Positions 54,050 to 61,240 of a DNA stretch of 64,000 bases are shown piece by piece; position 1 is the stretch's first letter, and every line of letters starts with the position of its first letter. Origin of the DNA: Flavobacterium sp. IMCC34852 (lineage in GTDB: Bacteria > Bacteroidota > Bacteroidia > Flavobacteriales > Flavobacteriaceae); the NCBI RefSeq assembly GCF_030643905.1, contig NZ_CP121446.1:1178001-1242000 (forward strand), in the 5' to 3' direction. A program made the translations under genes and the position numbers. Under the pieces are notes generated by a model. It was not told the DNA's origin, ran no database searches, and saw nothing but the letters and a program-made list of their open reading frames with translations.

Positions 54050-54781
54050 ATGAAAAAAGTATTACTGACTTTAATTTTGATGCTATCCTTTGCATCTTTT
54101 TCGCAAAATATAAATGACTATCAGTATGTCATTGTGCCAAAGAAATTTGATTCTTTTAAAGAAGAGGACAAGCACGGTTTGAATACTTCGGTAAAATTAT
54201 TGCTTCAAAAATACGGGTTTAAAGCTTATTTTAGTGATGATTCTTTTTTTGATGGCAATGTGGGCAACCGCTGTGATTTTTTAACGGCCGGTTTAGTCGA
54301 TGATAGTGGGTTGATGGTTACCAAAGTCAGAGTTGTCCTAAAAGATTGTAAAGGCAATATAGTTTACCAAACCGAATTAGGCAGAAGTAGGGAAAAGCAA
54401 TATTCTATCGCTTACAGTCAGGCGTTAAGAGAAGCCGCTAAGTCTTTTGAAACACTGAATTATAAGTACAATGGTAATATCGCAGTAGCAGCAGCAGCCG
54501 AACCAAAACCTGTTGTTAAAGTAATCGATACAAAAACGGATACCGCTACGGTGAATTCAAATGAAGTTTTCTTTTTTGCACAACCAACCGCCAACGGCTA
54601 TCAAGTGATTGACAACGAACCTAAAGTGATTATGCGTTTGTACAACACTTCCCAAAAAAATGTTTTTATGGCCGATAAAAACGGGGTAAATGGAACCGTT
54701 TTAATCAAAGAAGGCCAATGGGTTTTTGAATACTATGATAACGGCAAACTAGTTTCAGAACCGATTAACCTGAAATTCTAA
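54050..54781 (+). CDS. Exported protein of unknown function
   Basis: This 243-residue protein has a signal peptide (KKVLLTLILMLSFASFSQ). The mature part contains DYQYVIVPKKFDSFKEEDKHGLNT, a pattern I associate with conserved Flavobacteriia periplasmic proteins, and QALREAAKSFETLNYKYNG. The C-terminal third is beta-rich (ANGYQVIDNEPKVIMRLYNTSQ). No domain name can be given. It is the third gene of the radC operon; its last 4 bp overlap the convergent rarA stop. Confidence 0.75.
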   Translation: MKKVLLTLILMLSFASFSQNINDYQYVIVPKKFDSFKEEDKHGLNTSVKLLLQKYGFKAYFSDDSFFDGNVGNRCDFLTAGLVDDSGLMVTKVRVVLKDCKGNIVYQTELGRSREKQYSIAYSQALREAAKSFETLNYKYNGNIAVAAAAEPKPVVKVIDTKTDTATVNSNEVFFFAQPTANGYQVIDNEPKVIMRLYNTSQKNVFMADKNGVNGTVLIKEGQWVFEYYDNGKLVSEPINLKF

Positions 54782-56055
54782 TACCCATACTTATCTTTCC
54801 AGCGATTCTTTAAAAAAGTCCGCATTTCGTTCTCTCGAGCGTTGTTTCCGGGTTTGTAGAAATCCGTATTCTTGATTTCATCCGGTAAGTATTCTTGTTC
54901 CGAAAAATTATTGGCATAGTTGTGAGAATATTGGTATTCTTCGCCATAACCTAATTCTTTCATCAGTTTCGTCGGCGCGTTTCGCAAATGTATCGGAACC
55001 GATAAATCCCCGGTTTGTTTGACCAAAGCCTGTGCTTCGCCAATGGCCATATAACTTGCATTGCTTTTGGGTGAAGTGGCCAAATAAATCGCACACTGGC
55101 TCAAAATAATTCGACTCTCAGGATAACCAATAGTAGAAACCGCCTGAAACGTATTATTTGCCATAATAAAAGCCGTCGGATTGGCATTGCCGATATCTTC
55201 ACTTGACAAAATCAACATGCGTCGGGCAATAAATTTGACATCTTCGCCACCTTCTATCATTCGGGCTAACCAATAAACAGCACCATTCGGATCACTTCCT
55301 CGAATCGATTTGATAAAAGCCGAAACTATATCGTAATGTTGCTCGCCGGTTTTATCATAGAGCACGGTGTTTTGCTGCACCAATTCTAAAACTTTGTCAT
55401 TGGTAATCGTAATTTGACCTTCAGGGCTGGCATTTACGACGAGTTCAAAAATATTTAATAGTTTGCGCCCGTCACCGCCTGAAAGTCGCAATAACGCTTC
55501 GGTTTCTTTTAATTTTATTTTTTTGGCCGAAATGATTTGGTCTTCTTTTATCGCTCGGTGAAGCAAAGCCAACAAATCTTCTTTCGAAAACGGATTTAGA
55601 ATGTACACCTGACAACGTGACAACAAAGCGGGAATCACTTCAAAACTCGGATTTTCAGTCGTAGCGCCGATTAGTGTTACCCAACCTTTTTCCACCGCAG
55701 CCAATAAAGAATCTTGTTGCGATTTGCTGAAACGGTGAATCTCGTCAATAAACAAAATCGGGTTTTTGGCTGTAAACAAACCGCCGCTGGTTTTGGCTTT
55801 TTCAATCACGTCGCGAATGTCTTTTACACCGCTGTTGATGGCGCTTAATTCGTAAAACGGGCGATTGCTTTGCTTGGCTATGATTTGGGCCAAAGTCGTT
55901 TTCCCGGTTCCGGGCGAACCCCAAAAGATTATTGACGGAATCACTCCACGGGCAATTTGTTGGGTCAGCGAGCCATTTTCTCCAACCAAATGCAATTGGC
56001 TGATATAATCCTCTAAACGTTGCGGTCTGATGCGTTCGGCAAGTGGTGCTTCCAT
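54778..56055 (-). CDS. rarA: Replication-associated recombination protein A
   Basis: This 425-residue AAA+ ATPase of the MgsA/RarA/WRNIP1 family acts at stalled replication forks. Motifs: opening [19 protein letters not shown], Walker [13 protein letters not shown], Walker [17 protein letters not shown], sensor [11 protein letters not shown], arginine finger LLSRCQVY, and the C-terminal [20 protein letters not shown] use the ATG at 56055 because the conserved N-terminus starts there; an upstream ATG at 56103 would add 16 unlikely residues. Confidence 0.95.
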   Translation of the reverse strand: MEAPLAERIRPQRLEDYISQLHLVGENGSLTQQIARGVIPSIIFWGSPGTGKTTLAQIIAKQSNRPFYELSAINSGVKDIRDVIEKAKTSGGLFTAKNPILFIDEIHRFSKSQQDSLLAAVEKGWVTLIGATTENPSFEVIPALLSRCQVYILNPFSKEDLLALLHRAIKEDQIISAKKIKLKETEALLRLSGGDGRKLLNIFELVVNASPEGQITITNDKVLELVQQNTVLYDKTGEQHYDIVSAFIKSIRGSDPNGAVYWLARMIEGGEDVKFIARRMLILSSEDIGNANPTAFIMANNTFQAVSTIGYPESRIILSQCAIYLATSPKSNASYMAIGEAQALVKQTGDLSVPIHLRNAPTKLMKELGYGEEYQYSHNYANNFSEQEYLPDEIKNTDFYKPGNNARENEMRTFLKNRWKDKYGY

Positions 56056-56111
56056 GTGGTAAAAATACGATTTAAAAGTTTTTGGAGCCAATCGTTCGGG
56101 CATTTTTTAAA

Positions 56112-56158
56112 CCGTGTTCCCGCTTTCCGTTTTACTTCGTGTCACTTCAATCGGGGCT
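56112..56158 (-). repeat. Structured intergenic element, short variant
   Basis: On the minus strand AGCCCCGATTGAAGTGAC leads through a short variable middle to ACGGAAAGCGGGAA. It keeps the outer CCCG/CGGG pair of the element at 22786 but has almost no inner stem. It lies between the divergent rarA and rhomboid genes. Confidence 0.6.
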
Positions 56159-56261
56159 AAATTCAAACTAAAGGCTTCTTTTAAATTTTCCTAACTGACA
56201 AATTAGCATTACTTTTAATTTGGCTGTGTTTTTGACAAGAGTCAATAGTTAAAATAAGACC

Positions 56262-57026
56262 ATGAACGATTACCACCATTTTAAGTTTACACCATCGGTT
56301 TGGTTAGTGCCTTCTTTACTGCTTGGTCTGATTTGGGTTATTTTTTTGTTTGAAAACATTTTTAATATCGAATTGACTACTCACGGGATTTTGCCTCGAA
56401 ACTTTTCGGGTTTACAGGGCGTAATTTTCAGCCCTTTTTTGCATGGTGATTTGAATCACATTGCTAACAATACCATTCCGCTGTTTGTGTTGACCACGGC
56501 GCTTATTTATTTTTACCGATCAATCTCTTTAAAAGTTTTGTTTTACGGTATTTTGATGTCGGGTCTGATTACTTGGGTAATTGGACGCAATTCTTTTCAT
56601 ATTGGTGCCAGCGGTTTGATTTATGTGTTGGTCTCTTTTATTTTTTTCAAGGGTCTTATGTCGCAGTATTTCCGTTTGATGGCTTTGTCTTTGGCAGTTG
56701 TGATGTTTTATGGCGGAATGATTTGGTATGTTTTTCCACAGATTGATCACAAAATATCTTGGGAAGGGCATTTGGCGGGTTTGATTACCGGGTTTTTATT
56801 TGCCAAATGGTTCAAGACGCCCGATTATAACAAAACCATACAGTATGAATGGGAGAAACCCGATTTTAATCCGGAAGAGGATAGCTTTATGAAGCATTTT
56901 GATGAAAACGGAAATTTTGTCAATACCCCAAAACCTGAGGAAGAAGTGTCTGAGGAGAGTTCCTCGTTTCTTAATTATTTTTATACTTATAAGGAAGATA
57001 AAGACGATAACAAATCTGCGGAATAG
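56262..57026 (+). CDS. Rhomboid-family intramembrane serine protease
   Basis: This 254-residue protein has six hydrophobic segments. Catalytic Ser117 is in HIGASGLIY and His170 is in SWEGHLAGLITG, with the oxyanion-region motif HGDLNHIANNT at 61-71. The C-terminal ~60 residues are a charged cytosolic tail (PDFNPEEDSFMKHFDENG and an acidic KEDKDDNKSAE end). It cleaves membrane proteins within or near their transmembrane helix; the substrate is unknown. It is transcribed alone and followed by a terminator at 57111. Confidence 0.92.
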   Translation: MNDYHHFKFTPSVWLVPSLLLGLIWVIFLFENIFNIELTTHGILPRNFSGLQGVIFSPFLHGDLNHIANNTIPLFVLTTALIYFYRSISLKVLFYGILMSGLITWVIGRNSFHIGASGLIYVLVSFIFFKGLMSQYFRLMALSLAVVMFYGGMIWYVFPQIDHKISWEGHLAGLITGFLFAKWFKTPDYNKTIQYEWEKPDFNPEEDSFMKHFDENGNFVNTPKPEEEVSEESSSFLNYFYTYKEDKDDNKSAE

Positions 57027-57036
57027 TTGGCTTTTT

Positions 57037-57157
57037 AGCCCCGATTACCTCACATAGTGTTTATATTTTATAGGTGTTCGGTGAATGCTTCGCATTTGTA
57101 ATGAAAATAAAAAGTCCCAATTTGGGACTTTTTTATTGTAATGAATAGCGGGAATAG
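57037..57157 (+). repeat. Decayed structured element interrupted by a terminator
   Basis: AGCCCCGATT (57037-57046) matches the left end of the short variants. ATAGCGGGAATAG (57145-57157) resembles their right end. The inner part is unrelated and contains a terminator hairpin, so this is probably an old, disrupted copy; the two halves could also be independent. The rest of the 177-bp gap between the rhomboid and rlmB genes shows nothing more. Confidence 0.4.
57111..57136 (+). terminator. Terminator after the rhomboid gene
   Basis: AAAGTCCCA (57111-57119) and TGGGACTTT (57123-57131) form a 9-bp stem followed by a T run. Confidence 0.85.
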
Positions 57158-57203
57158 GGTTTACTGATAAATCCCAAACCATTCGCTCCTTATTAGCTAA
57201 TGA

Positions 57204-57953
57204 TCAATTCGCTTCGCTCTGCTGTCTTTGTCTTACGGTTTCATAAAGAAATGCACCACATGCTACAGAAACGTTTAGTGAACCGATAGTTCCGAACATG
57301 GGTAGTTTGGCTTTTTCATCAACGATTTTCAGTACCGACGGATTTATGCCTCGGTCTTCGCTTCCCATGATGATGGCTAGGGGTTGGTTAAAGTTGATGT
57401 CGTAGATATTGTCTTCTGTTTTTTCGGTAGCGGCTACGGTTTTGATACCACTGCCTTGTAAATAAAAAATAGCGTCTTTGATGTGATCTACTTTGCAAAT
57501 CGGCACGTTGAAAACAGCTCCGGCAGAGGTTTTTACAGTATCGCCGTTAACAGGAGCGGAACCTGTTTTTTGAACGATGATGCCGTCTACACCGGTACAT
57601 TCTGCGGTTCTGATGATGGCTCCGAAATTACGGGCATCGCTAAGTTGGTCAAGGATTAAGAATAAAGGCATTTTACCGCTTTCAATTACGCTGTCTACTA
57701 AAGTTTCTAATTTCACAAAGGAGATAGGAGCAATGCTGGCCACGGCACCTTGGTGGTTGTTGGCAGTTAAGCGGTTGAGTTTTTCAACGGGAACATAGGA
57801 GAAGTTGATGCTGTTTTTTTTCATCACTTTCATTAATTCTTGCATCAATTCGCTTTGCGCATCGCTTTGTATAAAAACTTTGTCAATTTCTTTTCCGGCG
57901 TTAATTGCTTCAATAATGGCTCTGATTCCGAAGATTTGATTTTCTTTTTCCAT
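57204..57953 (-). CDS. rlmB: 23S rRNA 2'-O-methyltransferase of the SPOUT (RlmB/TrmH) family
   Basis: This 249-residue protein has an N-terminal substrate-binding part (QIFGIRAIIEAINAGKEIDKVFI) and a C-terminal SPOUT domain with LILDQLSDARNFGAIIRTAEC, IIMGSEDRGINPSVL and SLNVSVACGAFLYE, the three motifs of the trefoil knot. RlmB methylates G2251 of 23S rRNA; specificity is inferred from family. I use the ATG at 57953; an upstream in-frame start would run through the terminator hairpin and is not credible. Confidence 0.92.
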   Translation of the reverse strand: MEKENQIFGIRAIIEAINAGKEIDKVFIQSDAQSELMQELMKVMKKNSINFSYVPVEKLNRLTANNHQGAVASIAPISFVKLETLVDSVIESGKMPLFLILDQLSDARNFGAIIRTAECTGVDGIIVQKTGSAPVNGDTVKTSAGAVFNVPICKVDHIKDAIFYLQGSGIKTVAATEKTEDNIYDINFNQPLAIIMGSEDRGINPSVLKIVDEKAKLPMFGTIGSLNVSVACGAFLYETVRQRQQSEAN

Positions 57954-57965
57954 GGCGCAAAGATA

Positions 57966-57996
57966 TAAAAAAACCACCAGTGAAAACTGGTGGTTT
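57966..57996 (-). terminator. Terminator of the Sus-like operon
   Basis: AAACCACCAGT (57971-57981), loop GAAA and ACTGGTGGTTT (57986-57996) form an 11-bp perfect stem followed by a T run on the minus strand. It ends the outer-membrane operon just 13 bp before the rlmB start codon. Confidence 0.9.
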
Positions 57997-58019
57997 TAAG
58001 AGTTTTAGACTTTATCCTA

Positions 58020-58868
58020 TTATGGTTGTAAAGTTAAGTTTGGCCAATTGGTACCATCTGTTCTAGTCAGTGTGGTATCACCAAATTCACCATAGTCATT
58101 TTCCCAGTGGAATGACATATCAGGGCCATTGATTACTAGGTTAGAGAAGGTAAATACTTCATTGAATTGGTCAACGCCATCGTAAGCGATTTCGCCACAC
58201 AAATCAACTAATTTTACCCCTGTAGCAGTGTTGCCCGGTCCGTATAAACCAATCCAACCTCCGAAAGAAGCATCAGAAATGTTGTATACTCCGGCACCTG
58301 CAGCAGTAAAAGTAACAGTTCCGGTAACCGGACCGTCAACAAAACCACCACCCGGTTCTCCGATGTTAGTGGTAGAGTAGGCGTAACTTCCTGCTAAATC
58401 AGAATAACAGTCAATAATTGTAAAAGACAATTCTTGAGAAGCAATGTTAGCATTAGAAGTGTTAGCGTTACTGATACGTAATGTGAACGTTTCATTGTCT
58501 TCGTCTTCGTCATCATTTAAGATTTTAATCTCTCCTGAAGCTGAAGTAGAGTAAGCAGGGATAATGATTTCATGATCGTATTCAAAATCATGTTCATCAG
58601 CATCACCGGCTGTTTGAAGTATCGATACGTGGATGTCCACAGCCTGAGGGTTGTCAAGCGTGATTGTATAATTAAATACTGCTTGATCACCTTCTCTTAC
58701 GGTTTGCGAATTTGTTAATGGGCTGGCTAAATTGATAGTTCCCACAACATTTTCAGTGACTATTAAATTACTATAGCCTGTTGCATCTCCAGAATCGTCA
58801 CAAGACACAAAAAGTGCAGACGACAAAAGCAAAGCAAAACCAAATTTATTATTAAATATTTTTTTCAT
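58020..58868 (-). CDS. Lipoprotein with a Calx-beta-like domain, last gene of the Sus-like operon
   Basis: This 282-residue lipoprotein has a signal peptide with lipobox LFVSCDDSGD (Cys23); the acidic stretch after the Cys resembles the surface-export signal of Bacteroidetes lipoproteins. Residues about 45-150 look like a Calx-beta module (VREGDQAVFNYTITLDNP, ILNDDEDEDNETFTLRIS), an acidic, probably Ca2+-binding beta-sandwich. The C-terminal half has no recognised domain (GTVTFTAAGAGVYNISDASFGGW). Position behind SusC/SusD suggests it helps capture a ligand on the cell surface. Confidence 0.75.
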   Translation of the reverse strand: MKKIFNNKFGFALLLSSALFVSCDDSGDATGYSNLIVTENVVGTINLASPLTNSQTVREGDQAVFNYTITLDNPQAVDIHVSILQTAGDADEHDFEYDHEIIIPAYSTSASGEIKILNDDEDEDNETFTLRISNANTSNANIASQELSFTIIDCYSDLAGSYAYSTTNIGEPGGGFVDGPVTGTVTFTAAGAGVYNISDASFGGWIGLYGPGNTATGVKLVDLCGEIAYDGVDQFNEVFTFSNLVINGPDMSFHWENDYGEFGDTTLTRTDGTNWPNLTLQP

Positions 58869-58882
58869 AATTGTGTATTTAA

Positions 58883-59803
58883 TTAGTCAACAACTTTTTC
58901 AAGAACCTCATAAAATTCTCTTGGTCCAGAACCAGCAGTCAGATAGCCATAAGTCATGTATATTCTGTCTTTTCCTAACACATCATCTCTAACGGCTTTG
59001 TTTTGAATACCTGCAAATCCACATGCATTAACAATGTCTCCCGGAGTTTCAGTACAATTGGTAGCCGGTTGCGCATTAATTAATTGAGGAGATCCGTCAT
59101 ATGTAGTTGGTACTAAAACGTCGTCATTAGAATCAATGGTGAAATAGAATTCATTCCCAGAGAATGGACCTGCCCATTCTAGTTTTCTGTAGGTAGTTGC
59201 ATTTACAGACTCAATAGTAACAACTGTTCCTAGGAATGGTCCTGTAACATCCGGTCTTGGTACATTAATTCTCCAATATTCACATTGGATTACTGTGTAT
59301 TGACCGGCAAAACGTGTACCCACAGAAATTTTTGTAGTTTTCAAGTTTTGAGCTTGTGTTCCGGCACTAGTATTAGATACATAAGTCAAAGTCCAAAAAT
59401 CTCCAATGCTTAAAGAACTATCACTAGCTGGTAGCGGAGCACCGTTTAAAGTTAATCCACTGATTAACTCATTGTAGGTAGCAGTGAAATCCAAGTTCTC
59501 TACTTGAGCTGTATTAGGGAAAGTTACTGTTTTTAATAAAGCAGTGTTGGACGTTTCACCATCAACAGAAGTAAAGGTTTTGTAGATATCTACTGAGTTA
59601 ACTTTAATATCTCCTTGAAAAGCAGAAATTGAAGCTGCATATTCAAAATCAGCACCGTTTCCTACTACATAAGGAACTAAAATACTGTTAACACTTAACA
59701 GACCACCTTCATTTTGATTGCCTGTAAGGACATCATTATCTTCGTCGCATGACACAACACCTAACGATGCTATTGCCATAAATAAATAAATAAATTTTTT
59801 CAT
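58883..59803 (-). CDS. Lipoprotein of unknown function in the Sus-like operon
   Basis: This 306-residue protein has lipobox ASLGVVSCDEDND (Cys20) with acidic residues after the Cys. It appears beta-rich and has no domain I recognise. It lies 10 bp after SusD and 14 bp before the Calx-beta lipoprotein, so all are one transcript. Third and fourth lipoproteins in Sus-type operons often bind or help process the imported ligand; here this is inference from position only. Confidence 0.72.
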   Translation of the reverse strand: MKKFIYLFMAIASLGVVSCDEDNDVLTGNQNEGGLLSVNSILVPYVVGNGADFEYAASISAFQGDIKVNSVDIYKTFTSVDGETSNTALLKTVTFPNTAQVENLDFTATYNELISGLTLNGAPLPASDSSLSIGDFWTLTYVSNTSAGTQAQNLKTTKISVGTRFAGQYTVIQCEYWRINVPRPDVTGPFLGTVVTIESVNATTYRKLEWAGPFSGNEFYFTIDSNDDVLVPTTYDGSPQLINAQPATNCTETPGDIVNACGFAGIQNKAVRDDVLGKDRIYMTYGYLTAGSGPREFYEVLEKVVD

Positions 59804-59813
59804 AGTTTTTTTA

Positions 59814-61232
59814 TTAATTCATCCACCAAACTTTTGAAAGCATAGTATCGCCATTGTCTAGTAAAGCCACGGCTGCTTGATAGTTTGTTTGATTAAAGTT
59901 TTGTGAATCTGTTGAATAATAGAATCTTTTTGGGATAACACTAATTTGTGCATCAACTACCGGTGATAAAGCCGGTTGTCCTGTTCTTCTCCATTCGGTC
60001 CAAGCTTCAATTCCTTGACCGTATAGACCAAACCACATTTGTAAACCAATTTTTTCTTTACCTGCAGCAACTGTTGTAAAGTCTAAAGTAGGTTGAGATA
60101 AATAGTTTGTAACTTGAGTGGCTGAAACACCGTTGAAATCCATATTGGCTGCAATACCATTTCTGTAGTGAGTATCAGCTGCTGTCAATCCGCCAGAGAT
60201 TATTCCGGTTAATGCAGCTTCTGCTAAATAAAACTCAACTTGTGCATAAGACAATAAGACACCCGGTAAGGTAGGAGATAAGTAATCTTCACCTGGTGAA
60301 GAGAAACCATTGTAGTTGCCTGGGTTTTCAACGCCCGGTACATTACCAACATAAGCTCCAACATCGTTTACTTGAGCAAACTTGCTTAATCTTGGATCGT
60401 TTAATTGGTTTAACTTGTCTACTAAAACAGAACTTACTTTGTATTCTGCTCTGTTTCCAAATACGATAGTTTCGTAAATTGGGTTAGCATCCGGTTGGGC
60501 CGAAGTGTAAGCCAATTGAGCAGAATCATCGTTTGAAGACATTAATAGACCTGAGCTAACAAGTGCACTTACTTGAGCAGATACGTCTCTTTTTCCTGAG
60601 ATTCTCATTAAAGCTTTTAATTTAAGAGAAGCACAAAATTTTCTCCACTTAGTAACATCACCTTGGTAGATAAAATCAGCTGTAGAAGTAAATTCACCTG
60701 ATCCGGTAGCAAATAATGTTTCTGCTTGATCTAATAAACCTAAAATTCCATCGTATACAACCTCTTCGGTATCATGAACAGGTTTAGTGTTTCCAGGAAC
60801 AACTGCTTCATTGAATGGAACCGGTCCAAAAACATCGGTTAAGATTTGGAAATTATTAGCTTCCAACACTAAACTGATTGCTTGTAAATTAGTGTTTCCA
60901 CTAGTGCCGGCTAATTCATAAGCCGCTTTACATTCAGCAATAGCACTTGCATAAAGATTAGTCCAAACCGAATTCATTACCGCTCTTCTCGGCGTGTATC
61001 TTTCTTCGGAATTGTATTGAACTTTTGACCATTGTTGTGCCCAGCAAGTTCCCATATCACCTCCAATTTGTGCATTGTACAAAGTGTTTTGAGTTGTAAT
61101 CATTGCTGATGAAAGCAATAAATTAGGGTCTGTTGTCTGAGAGTTGTTTGGAGAGGTATTAATCTCTTCAAAATTATTATCGCAGCTCCATAAGACAAGT
61201 GCTGCCATAAATAAAGAAAATACTTTTTTCAT
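59814..61232 (-). CDS. SusD/RagB-family outer-membrane lipoprotein
   Basis: This 472-residue protein has lipobox LVLWSCDNNFEE (Cys17) followed by the typical EINTSPNNSQTTDPNLLLSSA of the SusD-like_2 family. TPR-like helices follow: MNSVWTNLYASAIAECKAAYEL, ILTDVFGPVPFNEAV and a C-terminal WTEWRRTGQPAL. It sits on the SusC channel as a lid that delivers ligands. The start of the mature protein and the length are normal. The SusC gene is 8 bp upstream on the same strand, so the two are a matched pair. The ligand is unknown. Confidence 0.93.
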   Translation of the reverse strand: MKKVFSLFMAALVLWSCDNNFEEINTSPNNSQTTDPNLLLSSAMITTQNTLYNAQIGGDMGTCWAQQWSKVQYNSEERYTPRRAVMNSVWTNLYASAIAECKAAYELAGTSGNTNLQAISLVLEANNFQILTDVFGPVPFNEAVVPGNTKPVHDTEEVVYDGILGLLDQAETLFATGSGEFTSTADFIYQGDVTKWRKFCASLKLKALMRISGKRDVSAQVSALVSSGLLMSSNDDSAQLAYTSAQPDANPIYETIVFGNRAEYKVSSVLVDKLNQLNDPRLSKFAQVNDVGAYVGNVPGVENPGNYNGFSSPGEDYLSPTLPGVLLSYAQVEFYLAEAALTGIISGGLTAADTHYRNGIAANMDFNGVSATQVTNYLSQPTLDFTTVAAGKEKIGLQMWFGLYGQGIEAWTEWRRTGQPALSPVVDAQISVIPKRFYYSTDSQNFNQTNYQAAVALLDNGDTMLSKVWWMN

Positions 61233-61240
61233 AACTTTTT

